A stretch of 64,000 bases of DNA, from positions 172,314 to 236,313 of the forward strand of contig CAZVJF010000007.1 of NCBI GenBank assembly GCA_964627445.1, read 5' to 3'. Origin of the DNA: Luteibaculum sp964627445 (GTDB lineage: Bacteria > Bacteroidota > Bacteroidia > Flavobacteriales_D > Luteibaculaceae). Position 1 is the first letter of the stretch. The number at the start of each line of letters is the position of its first letter. The position numbers were made by a program, and so were the translations under genes. Shown here one piece after another: positions 17,216 through 26,035 of this stretch. The notes below the pieces were generated by a model. That model worked only from the letters and a program-made list of their open reading frames with translations, was not told where the DNA came from and ran no database searches.

Positions 17216-17992
17216 TTACCAATCCTTTTCTATATCTACTTTTTTGCCTTTGCCTTTGGCCTTGTTCACCTTGCGTTGTACGCCCTTTTCTTGCTGGTTT
17301 AAGGCATCCAACAGGTTTTCGGCATTCTTGCGCTTCATTTGCTGCTGGCGCTGCTGCTCTTGTTGTTGTTCTTGTTGCTGCTGTTGTTGTTGGTCCTGCT
17401 GTTCCTGGTCTTGACCTTGATCTTGTTGTTGTTTTTGATCCTGCTCCTGATCCTGGTTTTGACCCTGCTGATCCTTGTTCTCGTTTTCTTCTTTATTCTC
17501 GTCCTGCTGCTGGTCTTGCTTATCCTTTTGGTCTTGCTGTTGCTGCTGTTGCTGCTCCAGAAGCTTTTTAACCAGCGCGTAATTGTAACGCGTATCCTCG
17601 TCTGCAGGATTGAGTTTTAAGGCTTTTTTGTAGGCATCCAAGCTCTCTTGCAGCTTCTGCATTTTAAAGTAGGTATTGCCCATGTTGTGCAGGGCCTCTG
17701 CGCGCTGGGCATCGCTAGTAGCTTCGCTAGCCGATTTGGTGTATGCTGCCAGGGCGTTTTCGTAGTCCTCGGTCTTGAAATAGGTGTTGGCCTTATTAAA
17801 CCCAGCCGCCTTGCTTATGGAAGCATCTTCTGCGGTACCCAATTGATTAAATCGATCTAAGGCGGCCTCGTAATCTTCACTTTGGTAGGCTTCGTTGCCT
17901 TCCTTTAATTGAAACTTTGCCACAGACTGCCCCATGCACCAAACTGTGCAGCTCAAAAAGCCTAGAAGCATAAACACTTTACTCATAGCCAA
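17216..17992 (-). CDS. batC: BatC, TPR protein with Gln/Asp-rich tail
   Basis: A 258-residue protein: signal peptide ending near CMGQS, three to four TPR units (about 25-160, for example FNKANTYFKTEDYENALAAY, LHNMGNTYFKMQKLQESLDA), then a low-complexity tract of about 70 residues rich in Gln, Asp, Lys and Glu, and a short basic end (KAKGKGKKVDIEKDW). BatC proteins commonly have such a tail, which makes the exact length unreliable to compare. Overlaps batB by 14 bases. Confidence 0.9.
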   Translation of the reverse strand: MAMSKVFMLLGFLSCTVWCMGQSVAKFQLKEGNEAYQSEDYEAALDRFNQLGTAEDASISKAAGFNKANTYFKTEDYENALAAYTKSASEATSDAQRAEALHNMGNTYFKMQKLQESLDAYKKALKLNPADEDTRYNYALVKKLLEQQQQQQQDQKDKQDQQQDENKEENENKDQQGQNQDQEQDQKQQQDQGQDQEQQDQQQQQQQEQQQEQQRQQQMKRKNAENLLDALNQQEKGVQRKVNKAKGKGKKVDIEKDW

Positions 17993-19127
17993 ACAGTTTT
18001 GTACGGTTTAACCAGTTGTTCTTTCGGTTGGATAGCAGCAACTCCCAAAGCATAAGCATTATCGCTGGAAACAAAAACCATTGAAAGCGATCTTCGTATT
18101 CCTGGTACACCACGTTATCCAATTCACCCGTAGCCATTTTATCTATTTCTTCTATGAGGGCATCGGTCGCTTGTTGGGAGTTAGAGGCAAAAATAGCCAG
18201 ACCATCTCCGCCATCGGCTACCTCTTCAATGAGGCCAGCATTGAGCTTGGAGACTACAATGTTGCCCTCCTTATCCTTTTTAAAATCTTTGTTGCGGCTA
18301 TTCACTGGTATCGGTGCTCCTGCTACTGTGCCCATACCCACAGCAAAAACCTTAACGCCATTATCACTGGCATATTTGGCGGCAAACTGGGCATCGTCTT
18401 CGTGGTTCTCTCCGTCAGTAATAGCTACAATGGCTTTGCCCGCTGGGCTTTCCATATCGAAGCTCTGAAAGGCCAAGTCTATGGCCGAGCCAATGGCCGT
18501 ACCTTGCGTGGGCACAACTTCGGGGCCCAACGAGGATAAAAACAACCGAGCCGCGCTGTAGTCGGTAGTAAGGGGTAATTGAACGTAGGCTTCTCCTGCA
18601 AAAACCACCAGACCAATACGGTCGCCATGCAACCGATCGAGCACACGCTCTACCATGCGCTTGGCTTTGGCCAAACGGTTGGGGCTTAAATCTTCGGCCA
18701 GCATGGAATTACTCACATCCAGGCAAAACATCAGGTCGATACCCTCGGTTTTTCCCTCGGCCATGCGTGAACCAATTTTCGGGTTCACCACAGCAAACAC
18801 CAGAAAAAACAGGCTTAAACGAAGTAACCAATAGCGCAAGCTGTACTTGAAGGTGCTGTAGGGAGAAGCGCTAATGGCAGGAACCAATTGGCTATCGGCA
18901 AAACGCTTTAGTGCTTTGTTTTTCCAAGCGATGTACCCCGCATACATTAACAGCAGCAGCGGCCCAATAAGCATCAGAAGAAACCACTCCTTGCGATCGA
19001 AGCGCAAACCATTGATCCAGCGCTCCCCATACTGGTACGACAAAAAGCTGATGGCCAACAGCACGCCTTCTAAAACGAGCGCCCAAACCAAAAATGTAGA
19101 TGCCTTATATGTTGCTCGAAATTGCAT
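17979..19127 (-). CDS. batB: BatB, VWA-domain membrane protein
   Basis: A 382-residue protein with three membrane segments before the VWA domain (about 20-40, 55-75, 100-120) and one at the C-terminus. The VWA metal-ion site is intact: FCLDVSNSMLAEDLSPNR gives DxSxS, with a threonine in TDYSAARLF/TQGTAIGSA and an aspartate in AITDGENHEDDA. It is a tandem paralogue of batA and shares one base with its stop (19127), so expression is tightly coupled. Confidence 0.92.
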   Translation of the reverse strand: MQFRATYKASTFLVWALVLEGVLLAISFLSYQYGERWINGLRFDRKEWFLLMLIGPLLLLMYAGYIAWKNKALKRFADSQLVPAISASPYSTFKYSLRYWLLRLSLFFLVFAVVNPKIGSRMAEGKTEGIDLMFCLDVSNSMLAEDLSPNRLAKAKRMVERVLDRLHGDRIGLVVFAGEAYVQLPLTTDYSAARLFLSSLGPEVVPTQGTAIGSAIDLAFQSFDMESPAGKAIVAITDGENHEDDAQFAAKYASDNGVKVFAVGMGTVAGAPIPVNSRNKDFKKDKEGNIVVSKLNAGLIEEVADGGDGLAIFASNSQQATDALIEEIDKMATGELDNVVYQEYEDRFQWFLFPAIMLMLWELLLSNRKNNWLNRTKLFGYE

Positions 19128-20203
19128 TAGGGTATGGTTCTAAACAAGGTTGCATTTAACAAACTGTGCAATAGCAATAAACCGAGGCCTGCCACTGCAA
19201 ACCAGAGGTATTCCTCGTTCTTCTGTGCGTATTCAGTAACCTTAATCTCGGTTTTCTCCAAGCGGTCTATGTTGTTGTAAATCTCGCGCAATGCCGTTTC
19301 TGAAGTAGCGCGGTAGTATTTTCCGCCTGTAGCAAAAGCTATTTTTTCCAGGGTGAGCTCGTCTATTTTTACATCTACATAATCGTAGCGATAGGTGCCG
19401 TTAGGAAATATGCTCACTGGGCTCAGCGCCTTGCCCTGCGATCCCACACCAATAGTGTAGCACTTAATACCAAATTCTTTTGCCAACTCAGCCGAGGTTA
19501 ACGGGTCTATTTCCCCCATGTTGTTTACCCCATCGGTAAGCAGGATTATCACTTTGCTCTTAGCCTCGCTTTCGCGCAAGCGGTTTACAGCCGTGGCCAG
19601 CCCCATCCCTATGGCCGTCCCTCCTTCCAAAACTCCGGTATTTACTTCGCTGAGCATGCTTTTTAAAACGCGGTGATCGGAGGTTAAGGGACACTGTGTA
19701 AAAGCCTCGCCTTCGTATACCACCAAGCCAATGCGATCGGTGCCGCGCTTGGCAATAAAATCGGTGGCCACGCTTTTGGCGCTTTCCAGCCTGTTGGGTT
19801 TAAAATCTTTGGCTAGCATGGATGCGGAAACATCCAACGCAATAATAATATCAATACCCTCCGTACTTACATTTCTAAAGCTGTCTTTACTTTGAGGGCG
19901 GCTAAAAGCCAAGATAATAGCAGCTAGTGCCAGCCATTGTACAGCCACCAAGCCCGTTTTAAAGGTTCCTTTACTCAACCAAGGTGTTTTACCAGCAAAA
20001 TGTAAAGTAGGAAGTGTTAGCTTAGTTTGCCGCTGTCCACTTTTCCAAATCCATAAAAGACCCGAAATAGGAATAAGCATTAGCAACCACAAAAAGGATG
20101 CGTGCTTGAACTCGAAGTAAAAATCGGCATATTGCCAACCCACAAAACACAGCAGGTTTACCAGCAGCACAAAAACAATATTTGCTATCAGCGCTTTAGG
20201 CAT
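19127..20203 (-). CDS. batA: BatA, VWA-domain membrane protein
   Basis: A 358-residue inner-membrane protein. Membrane segments near residues 8-25, 35-52 and 75-95 precede a VWA domain with intact metal site: ALDVSASMLAKDFKPNR (DxSxS), GTAIGMGLATA and LLTDGVNNMGEIDP. A C-terminal helix (LWFAVAGLGLLLLHSLL) re-enters the membrane. BatA and BatB form the core of the aerotolerance locus. It overlaps the upstream gene by 8 bases. Confidence 0.92.
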   Translation of the reverse strand: MPKALIANIVFVLLVNLLCFVGWQYADFYFEFKHASFLWLLMLIPISGLLWIWKSGQRQTKLTLPTLHFAGKTPWLSKGTFKTGLVAVQWLALAAIILAFSRPQSKDSFRNVSTEGIDIIIALDVSASMLAKDFKPNRLESAKSVATDFIAKRGTDRIGLVVYEGEAFTQCPLTSDHRVLKSMLSEVNTGVLEGGTAIGMGLATAVNRLRESEAKSKVIILLTDGVNNMGEIDPLTSAELAKEFGIKCYTIGVGSQGKALSPVSIFPNGTYRYDYVDVKIDELTLEKIAFATGGKYYRATSETALREIYNNIDRLEKTEIKVTEYAQKNEEYLWFAVAGLGLLLLHSLLNATLFRTIP

Positions 20204-21146
20204 CGGTTTCTTCTTTTTCAGCGGTTTTTTCTACCAACAAAATGGCCTGCTCCAAGCGCTCCTTTGCAAAGGTGGCGCCCGGTTTCTCTTTCGCAAATTT
20301 GGCCATGTCGGCTATGTTTAAGGTCTCTTGTAAATCGGTAAGTAATGACTTAGGCTGCATTTTGTACTGCAGGCTATTTACAATCTCCTGACTGGTTTGC
20401 TCCATAGCACGTATGCCGTATCGAGCACTAACATATTTACGCGTAATGTCGGTAATCGCAGAGTAAAACTCTTTGTCTTCCAAGTGCTCCCATGCTTTTT
20501 CTCGCTGTAACTTTTCCAGGCCCTCCATAGCCAGGATGTGGGCGGGAATAACGGGTTCTTCGGGTTTCTTTTCTTTTTGCGCTAAAGCTCGAAGTGCCTT
20601 AATTTTTCTCCAACGCTTCCAAATAAAATAGGCCAGTACGGCTAAGATGATTACGCTGAGTGGATACGGGTAATACACTGCCAAATAATCGAGAGCCGTT
20701 ACGGGAACTTCGCGGTTTTCCTTGATGGGCTTAGGCGCTGCACTGGTGTCCAGGGCCACGGGCATCACGTCCACAAACACCGAGTTAGAAAACAGGGTAT
20801 CTTCTCCTAACAATACGGGCAAAGGTCCCAGCTCAAAACGGCCGCTATCATAGCCACTTACTTGCATTTGCAGTTGGTATACAAACTCAAATCCTCCCGC
20901 GTTTTCGGTGGCGGTGGTATCTACTTTGTAGGGCTGGATAAACTCTAACGGAGCAATAAACGCATCCAAAGAATCTACCAGGCGCAAGCCTTGGGCTTTG
21001 GTTTGTGCATTGGCCTTAATTTCTAGCTGAGCGGCTATGGGTTCACCAAATCGTATGGTTTTTTGGTCTACCTCTAAAAACAGCTCCTGACCAACAGCCA
21101 TGTGGAAACAGCATCCCAACAACAATATCAACCAAGTGCTACGCAT
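20196..21146 (-). CDS. BatD-like accessory protein of the Bat operon, unknown function
   Basis: A 316-residue protein found between the DUF58 gene and batA. A signal peptide ends at AVGQ. A beta-rich periplasmic domain begins LFLEVDQKTIRFGEPIAAQL, resembling one Ig-like repeat of BatD. One membrane helix (about 168-190, PYPLSVIILAVLAYFIWKRW) follows, then a cytoplasmic helical region including EFYSAITDITRKYVSARYG, which resembles the tail of BatD. It looks like a reduced BatD paralogue. It overlaps both neighbours by 8 bases. Confidence 0.85.
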   Translation of the reverse strand: MRSTWLILLLGCCFHMAVGQELFLEVDQKTIRFGEPIAAQLEIKANAQTKAQGLRLVDSLDAFIAPLEFIQPYKVDTTATENAGGFEFVYQLQMQVSGYDSGRFELGPLPVLLGEDTLFSNSVFVDVMPVALDTSAAPKPIKENREVPVTALDYLAVYYPYPLSVIILAVLAYFIWKRWRKIKALRALAQKEKKPEEPVIPAHILAMEGLEKLQREKAWEHLEDKEFYSAITDITRKYVSARYGIRAMEQTSQEIVNSLQYKMQPKSLLTDLQETLNIADMAKFAKEKPGATFAKERLEQAILLVEKTAEKEETDA

Positions 21147-22026
21147 GCAAGCTTCGTTTTTTAAAGAGGTTGATTAATGGGGCTACGTACGATTTGTCGG
21201 TGTACAAGGACACAAAATCCACCCCTGTTTTCTTAAATAGACGGTGCAAGCGCTCATCGAACCGCAGTGCCTTTTTCTTGTATTCCTCGCGCAGTTTTTT
21301 GCTAGAGGTATCCAACCAGGACCACTCGCCCGTCTCTGGATCTACCACGGGAAGCAGTCCTACATTAGGCAATTCCGTTTCGCGCTGATCTTTAATTTGT
21401 ACTGCCACCAAATCGTGTCTTTGGTTGGCTAAGCGCAGACTGTCTTTTATGGGGTTTTCATCCATAAAATCTGAGATTAAAAAAGCAATGGCGCGCTTTT
21501 TAATAGCATTATTTAAAAAGGTGAGCGCTTCGGTAAGGTTGGTGCCTTTGTGTTCGGGCTCAAACTCTATCAACTCACGAATAATGCGCAGTATGTGGCT
21601 TTTCCCTTTTTTGGGTGGAATAAATTTCTCTACCTGATCGGTAAAGAAAATCACCCCGATTTTATCGTTGTTCTGTATGGCCGAGAAAGAGAGTACGGCA
21701 CAGAGTTCGGTAATGAGATTGCGTTTTAGCTTTTCCTTGGTACCAAAGTTATACGAGGCCGAAACATCCACCATTAAAATTACCGTTAGCTCGCGTTCCT
21801 CCTCAAAGACCTTAACAAAAGGCGTGTTAAAGCGGGCGGTAACATTCCAGTCTATGGTGCGAATCTCATCGCCTGGGGTATACTCGCGCACCTCACTAAA
21901 AGCCATACCACGCCCTTTGAAGGCAGAATGGTACTGCCCAGAAAAAATCTGGTTGGAAAGGCCGCGTGTTTTCAGCTCAATACGCCTAACCCGTTTGAGT
22001 ATGTCTGAGGTGCTCTCTTGCTGCAT
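21139..22026 (-). CDS. DUF58 domain protein
   Basis: A 295-residue cytoplasmic protein. The DUF58 signature is clear: GLSNQIFSGQYHSAFKGRG, FSEVREYTPGDEIRTIDW and NVTARFNTPFVKVFEEERE. It is followed by a degenerate VWA-like region (MVDVSASYNFG, LISDFMDENP). DUF58 proteins almost always accompany MoxR ATPases and VWA proteins, and MoxR is thought to act on this set as a chaperone-like ATPase. It lies 9 bases after moxR and overlaps the next gene by 8. Confidence 0.92.
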   Translation of the reverse strand: MQQESTSDILKRVRRIELKTRGLSNQIFSGQYHSAFKGRGMAFSEVREYTPGDEIRTIDWNVTARFNTPFVKVFEEERELTVILMVDVSASYNFGTKEKLKRNLITELCAVLSFSAIQNNDKIGVIFFTDQVEKFIPPKKGKSHILRIIRELIEFEPEHKGTNLTEALTFLNNAIKKRAIAFLISDFMDENPIKDSLRLANQRHDLVAVQIKDQRETELPNVGLLPVVDPETGEWSWLDTSSKKLREEYKKKALRFDERLHRLFKKTGVDFVSLYTDKSYVAPLINLFKKRSLHA

Positions 22027-22035
22027 AGGAAATGC

Positions 22036-23049
22036 CTAGGGTACGACTACGCTATTTAGTATTTCGGTAATAATTTCATCGGAGGTGATGTTCTCCGCTT
22101 CTGCTTCGTAGCTCAAGCCAATACGGTGACGCAAAATACGGTGGCACACATTGCGAATATCCTCGGGAACTACAAAACCTCTTCGATTGATAAAAGCCAA
22201 TGCTTTACCCGCAATAGCCAGGCTAATGCTGGCACGTGGCGATGCACCAAAATTGATCATGCCCTCGAGCTTGGCAATACCGTTTTTCACCGGGTTACGT
22301 GTGGCATCTACTATATCTACAATGTATTGCTCTATCTTTTCATCCAAATACACCTCGCGCACAATTTGACGTGCATTGAGAATGTCCTCGGGTTTTACCA
22401 CCGTATTGGGCACTGGGTAGCTGGCCTTGCTGATGTTGTTGCGGATAATGAGCTTCTCGTGCTCTTTTTCTGGGTAATCCAAGACCACTTTTAACATAAA
22501 GCGGTCGACTTGTGCTTCGGGCAGCGGGTAGGTTCCCTCCTGCTCCACCGGGTTTTGCGTAGCCAATACCAAGAAAGGCTCTTGTAGTTTAAAGGTTTCC
22601 GAACCTATGGTAACCTGGCGCTCTTGCATGGCCTCTAGTAAGGCACTTTGTACTTTGGCAGGCGCACGGTTAATCTCATCGGCCAACACAAAGTTGGAGA
22701 AGATCGGGCCCTTTTTCACCAGAAACTCTTCCTTTTTCTGGTTATATATCATGGTACCGATTAAGTCGGCAGGAAGTAAATCAGGAGTAAACTGGATGCG
22801 GCTGAACGCTACATCGATGGTTTTCGACAAGGAGTTTATGGCTAAGGTTTTCGCCAATCCGGGTACTCCTTCCAACAAAATGTGGCCATTGCCTAACAAA
22901 CCTATCAGCAAGCTTTCGACCATTTCTTTCTGACCCACAATGGACTTATCCATTTCGGTGTAGATAAGGTCGATGAAGCTGCTCTCTACTTTTATTTTCT
23001 CGTTTAGTGCTCTAATGTCGGTGTCGGTGGTTGCGCCACTCATTTCCAT
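22036..23049 (-). CDS. MoxR family AAA+ ATPase
   Basis: First gene of the Bat operon; 337 residues from the ATG ending at 23049 (MEMSGATTDTD), with a second candidate ATG two codons later. The longer open frame adds a hydrophobic leader unlike MoxR. Walker A is LLEGVPGLAKTLA, Walker B is FVLADEINRAP, sensor 1 is LVLATQNPVEQEGTYPLPEA, and the lid region has GASPRASISLAIAGKALAF. MoxR ATPases are cytoplasmic and thought to remodel or load metal into VWA partners, here BatA and BatB. Confidence 0.93.
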   Translation of the reverse strand: MEMSGATTDTDIRALNEKIKVESSFIDLIYTEMDKSIVGQKEMVESLLIGLLGNGHILLEGVPGLAKTLAINSLSKTIDVAFSRIQFTPDLLPADLIGTMIYNQKKEEFLVKKGPIFSNFVLADEINRAPAKVQSALLEAMQERQVTIGSETFKLQEPFLVLATQNPVEQEGTYPLPEAQVDRFMLKVVLDYPEKEHEKLIIRNNISKASYPVPNTVVKPEDILNARQIVREVYLDEKIEQYIVDIVDATRNPVKNGIAKLEGMINFGASPRASISLAIAGKALAFINRRGFVVPEDIRNVCHRILRHRIGLSYEAEAENITSDEIITEILNSVVVP

Positions 23050-23351
23050 AGCGGTAATTTTTGGTGAAACTACGATAATTGGCTTACTGTGAAAGCCGCA
23101 CAAAAGTGCAATAGACACAAGGCTTTCAGCAACATAAAACCAGTTAAAGAATGTTAAGCATTAACCTAAATTAATGTCCGAAAACAACGGGTAACACAAC
23201 ACTACATAGCCATGCACTAAACTACAGCAAGGTTGAACCATAGGGCAGGTTATAATCCAGTAGCATTGATATACACAGGGTCTCGTGCTCACGATTACAA
23301 CAATTCCAGCAGAAAAAACTTTACAAATTTTATGAAAGTGCAGGCTTCGAT

Positions 23352-23359
23352 TACCTTTG
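23352..23359 (+). promoter_or_regulatory. Putative -7 element for the lipoprotein gene
   Basis: TACCTTTG matches TAnnTTTG exactly, 20 bases before the ATG at 23379. The rest of the divergent 23050-23378 gap shows no other clear element and no gene. Confidence 0.4.
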
Positions 23360-23378
23360 CGCGGCATACGAAAGCACT

Positions 23379-24506
23379 ATGAATAGAATCACCCTACCTT
23401 TATTGGCCTTGTTCGCTCCTTTTTTCCTGAGCGTATTTGTAGCTTGTGAAAAACCCAAAGATGAGGAAGATCCGATGGATACCATTCCTACCGTTTCCAC
23501 CCGAAACACCGAACTTACCGATTCTACTTCGGGCGTGGGTGGCGGAAACGTGCTTACCGATGGTGGCCATCCGGTAACCGAGCGTGGTATTTGCTGGAGC
23601 ACCGATACCCCAACAGTGGCAAACTTAAAATCTATAGATGGATCCGGCTTGGGTGCTTTTGAAAGCGAAATAGGTTTGCTAAAAACAGACCAAGTATATT
23701 TTGTGCGTGCTTATGCCACCAACTTAAAAGGAACAGGCTATGGTGAACTGGATTCCATATACACCAACACCGGAGTACTGCCTTTTATTCGCACCGCAGC
23801 AGCCACAGAAGTGCTAACCAACAGTGCCATTTTAAACGGTTGGATAGGTTTTGAAGGCACCGAATCGCCAGACTCGTATGGCTTGTGCTATAGTACCTCG
23901 CCCTTGCCCGATACCAACGATATTGTATTGAATGCAAATTTGAACAACGGCAAATTTTCGGCTACTGCCAATAACCTAGCCGATTTTACAGTGTACTACG
24001 TACGTGCATTTTGCAAAAACAACAACGATATCAACTACGGCAATCAAGAGATCTTTATCACAGAATCCAAGTTTTGCGAAGCTCCTACAAACATTTTTGA
24101 TTTTTCGGGGAATGAGATTTTGGTGGATAGCATCGTGCCTTCGCAGAATTTCACCATCAGCATGGATTCTAAATCCAGCCGAATGGATACCAATTACACC
24201 GGTTGGACTATAGCTGGAGAGATACGCTTTCCAAGAAATGCTGCTTCAGGAGATTATGTGGTGTTCCCCTACGAGCAAATTGGCAACCTAGACTCTAACA
24301 TGTGCATGACTCGCTTGCAATTGACCAGTCCCGATGGATTTACATACGATTATGAAGTGCAAGAAGGAGCCGAAGTAAATCTAGACCGTATTACCACAAA
24401 CAGCAGTGTAACCAACTTTTGTGAAGTGGTTGTTTTTGGGGTGGATACCAACCATACATTTACCACATCTTTCCGCTTAAAAACACCCACCTTACCTGAG
24501 AATTAA
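23379..24506 (+). CDS. Surface lipoprotein with fibronectin-III-like repeats, unknown function
   Basis: A 375-residue predicted lipoprotein: hydrophobic leader then SVFVACEKPKDEEDP, where the Cys is the lipid site and the acidic residues after it resemble surface-export signals of Bacteroidota lipoproteins. Two FN3-like repeats follow, sharing G.CWST/GLCYSTS and Y.VRA(Y/F)..N (for example GICWSTDTPT and YFVRAYATNLKGTGYG). The C-terminal third is a beta-rich domain I do not recognise. It is a monocistronic gene, divergent from the Bat operon and followed by a terminator. Confidence 0.82.
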   Translation: MNRITLPLLALFAPFFLSVFVACEKPKDEEDPMDTIPTVSTRNTELTDSTSGVGGGNVLTDGGHPVTERGICWSTDTPTVANLKSIDGSGLGAFESEIGLLKTDQVYFVRAYATNLKGTGYGELDSIYTNTGVLPFIRTAAATEVLTNSAILNGWIGFEGTESPDSYGLCYSTSPLPDTNDIVLNANLNNGKFSATANNLADFTVYYVRAFCKNNNDINYGNQEIFITESKFCEAPTNIFDFSGNEILVDSIVPSQNFTISMDSKSSRMDTNYTGWTIAGEIRFPRNAASGDYVVFPYEQIGNLDSNMCMTRLQLTSPDGFTYDYEVQEGAEVNLDRITTNSSVTNFCEVVVFGVDTNHTFTTSFRLKTPTLPEN

Positions 24507-24532
24507 GGCTGGAAAAACCTGTTTACATCTTT

Positions 24533-24562
24533 GAGGCTCGCTACTTACAGCGGGCCTTTTTT
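24533..24562 (+). terminator. Terminator after the FN3 lipoprotein gene
   Basis: Arms AGGCTCGCT and AGCGGGCCT (one mismatch) enclose a 6-base loop and are followed by a run of T residues. Confidence 0.75.
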
Positions 24563-24594
24563 ATGCGCATTTTTAGGGTGAAATACACTGGAAC

Positions 24595-25023
24595 ATGAGC
24601 GAACTTACCCTTAAAGAAACTGCACTCAAAGTGGCCGAATTTCACGATGCTTTTGGCATTGCCAATGCAGACCATCCTACCGAAGCCTTAAGTAACGAAG
24701 ACATTGCGTTGCGCTTTCGGCTGATGGACGAGGAAAACAAAGAGTACAAGCAAGCCGCTTTGGATGGCGACCTTACCGAAATTGCCGATGCCCTGGGCGA
24801 CCAACTCTACATTTTGATGGGAACCATTATGAAACACGGCATGCACCACGTAATTACCGATGTGTTTAACGAAATACACAACAGCAACATGAGCAAGCTG
24901 GGCGAAGACGGTAAGCCCATTTTGCGAGAAGACGGCAAAGTTTTGAAAGGAAAGCACTACTTTAAGCCCAATATAACTGCCATTTTAGAAAAATATGCTG
25001 AAGAAACTGGCCAAACTGTTTGA
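24595..25023 (+). CDS. MazG-like nucleoside triphosphate pyrophosphohydrolase family protein
   Basis: A 142-residue all-alpha protein. Helices carry the metal-binding pattern of the MazG/phosphoribosyl-ATP pyrophosphohydrolase group: RLMDEENKEYKQAAL, with a spaced acidic set, then EIADALGDQLYILMGTI. A later HNSNMSKLGEDGKPI segment with KGKHYFKP is characteristic of this subfamily. It probably cleaves pyrophosphate from an NTP; the physiological substrate is not known. It overlaps the DUF4442 gene by 29 bases. It is distinct from the MazG-like gene at 38271. Confidence 0.87.
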   Translation: MSELTLKETALKVAEFHDAFGIANADHPTEALSNEDIALRFRLMDEENKEYKQAALDGDLTEIADALGDQLYILMGTIMKHGMHHVITDVFNEIHNSNMSKLGEDGKPILREDGKVLKGKHYFKPNITAILEKYAEETGQTV

Positions 25024-25507
25024 AGGCGCAAAGCAAAGTGCTTGGGGACTGAAAAAACTCAACTTCGCCCTTAAAATTGGGATTCCCTTTAACAGCCCTC
25101 ATGGAATAAAAATCATCCACATGGGCGACAACAAGGTGCAGACCTTTATTCCCTACAAGCGAAAGAACTTCAATCACATCAAGGGCATCCATGCATGTGG
25201 AATGGCTACGGTGGCCGAGTTTTGCTCGGGATTGCTGCTGCTGAGTCGCCTTAACCCTGCTAAGTACCGTTTGATTATGCAGGAGATGAACGTAAAGTAT
25301 ACTTACCAGGGCAAATCGGATATTACCGCTACGTTTGAGTTGCCTGAAAGCGCCATAGAAAGCGATTTAAAAACGCCCCTAGAAAAGGAAGGTGTGGTAC
25401 TGTACACCGCCAAAATATTACTCCACGACACCCAACAAAACTTGGTAGCCGAAGCCACTACCACATGGCAAATTAAAAGCTGGGATTTGGTTAAAATGAA
25501 GGTGTAG
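24995..25507 (+). CDS. DUF4442 hotdog-fold protein, possible thioesterase
   Basis: A 170-residue protein of the DUF4442 family, related to acyl-CoA thioesterases. Visible elements are FNSPHGIKI, KRKNFNHIKGIHACGMATVA (the central hotdog helix with preceding loop) and the strands YTYQGKSDITATFEL and LVAEATTTWQIK. Its ATG lies within the end of the upstream MazG-like gene. No catalytic residue can be assigned with confidence and the acyl substrate is unknown. Confidence 0.85.
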   Translation: MLKKLAKLFEGAKQSAWGLKKLNFALKIGIPFNSPHGIKIIHMGDNKVQTFIPYKRKNFNHIKGIHACGMATVAEFCSGLLLLSRLNPAKYRLIMQEMNVKYTYQGKSDITATFELPESAIESDLKTPLEKEGVVLYTAKILLHDTQQNLVAEATTTWQIKSWDLVKMKV

Positions 25508-25537
25508 GAAGGAAGGTATTTGAATATCCTGGATTGA

Positions 25538-25740
25538 TCAAGCTCCGCCCTGCTTCTCGATACACTTCAGCATAGCTGAAGCACTCGAAGTGACAGTATT
25601 GGAACACCTTTAGGAATTCGCACTTGAAGAAGATACCGGAATTGACCTTGATAGTTGTAATGGAGTAAAACATCAGCGCTTGGTGTCAGTTCGAGTGCCT
25701 CTGCTCTGCCGAGGTGTATCGAGAACCCGAGCAAGGCTTT
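25538..25740. repeat. Family-2 palindromic composite repeat, copy 1
   Basis: A left half in reverse orientation (CTTCTCGATACA, inner stem CTTCAGC/GCTGAAG, CTCGAAGTGACA), a spacer of about 85 bases containing 'GTAATGGAGTAAAACATCAG', and a right half in forward orientation (GTCAGTTCGAGTG, stem CCTCTGC/GCCGAGG, GTATCGAGAACC). A linker TTATACCAGTTACT leads to copy 2. Confidence 0.9.
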
Positions 25741-25753
25741 TATACCAGTTACT

Positions 25754-25966
25754 TGATCATGCTTCGTACTGCTTCTCGATACAATTTTGTTTCGTCCCTC
25801 AACAAAATCACTCGAAGTGACAGTTTCGGTAAGCCTGGAGGATATCGCCCCTAATGGAAGTACCACAATTGAATTTGATAGTTGTGACTGAATGTAACAT
25901 CAACGCTTGTTGTCAGTTCGAGTGCCTCGGCTCAACCGAGGTGTATCGAGAACCAGAGCAGGGCTT
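25754..25966. repeat. Family-2 palindromic composite repeat, copy 2
   Basis: Same plan as copy 1. The left inner stem is ATTTTGTT/AACAAAAT and the right inner stem CCTCGG/CCGAGG. The flanking boxes CTCGATACA and CTCGAAGTGACAG are unchanged. The stretch 25967-26035 before the GIY-YIG gene stop holds nothing recognisable. Confidence 0.9.
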
Positions 25967-26035
25967 GAATTGCATGGATATTTCGAAATTCTTAGAACTA
26001 GTAATCAACCCCTATTACCACAGATTCTGTTAAGA

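Noticed and set aside
17339..17620. Plus-strand Leu-rich open frame opposite batC
   Set aside because: It is the antisense of the Gln-rich codons (CAG/CAA read as CTG/TTG). It has no start context and would give a poly-Leu product.
24595..25507. MazG-like/DUF4442 pair considered as part of a defence system
   Set aside because: DUF4442 is a metabolic hotdog protein and the pair has no nuclease or toxin neighbour. The MazG-like protein is of a different subgroup from the one at 38271.
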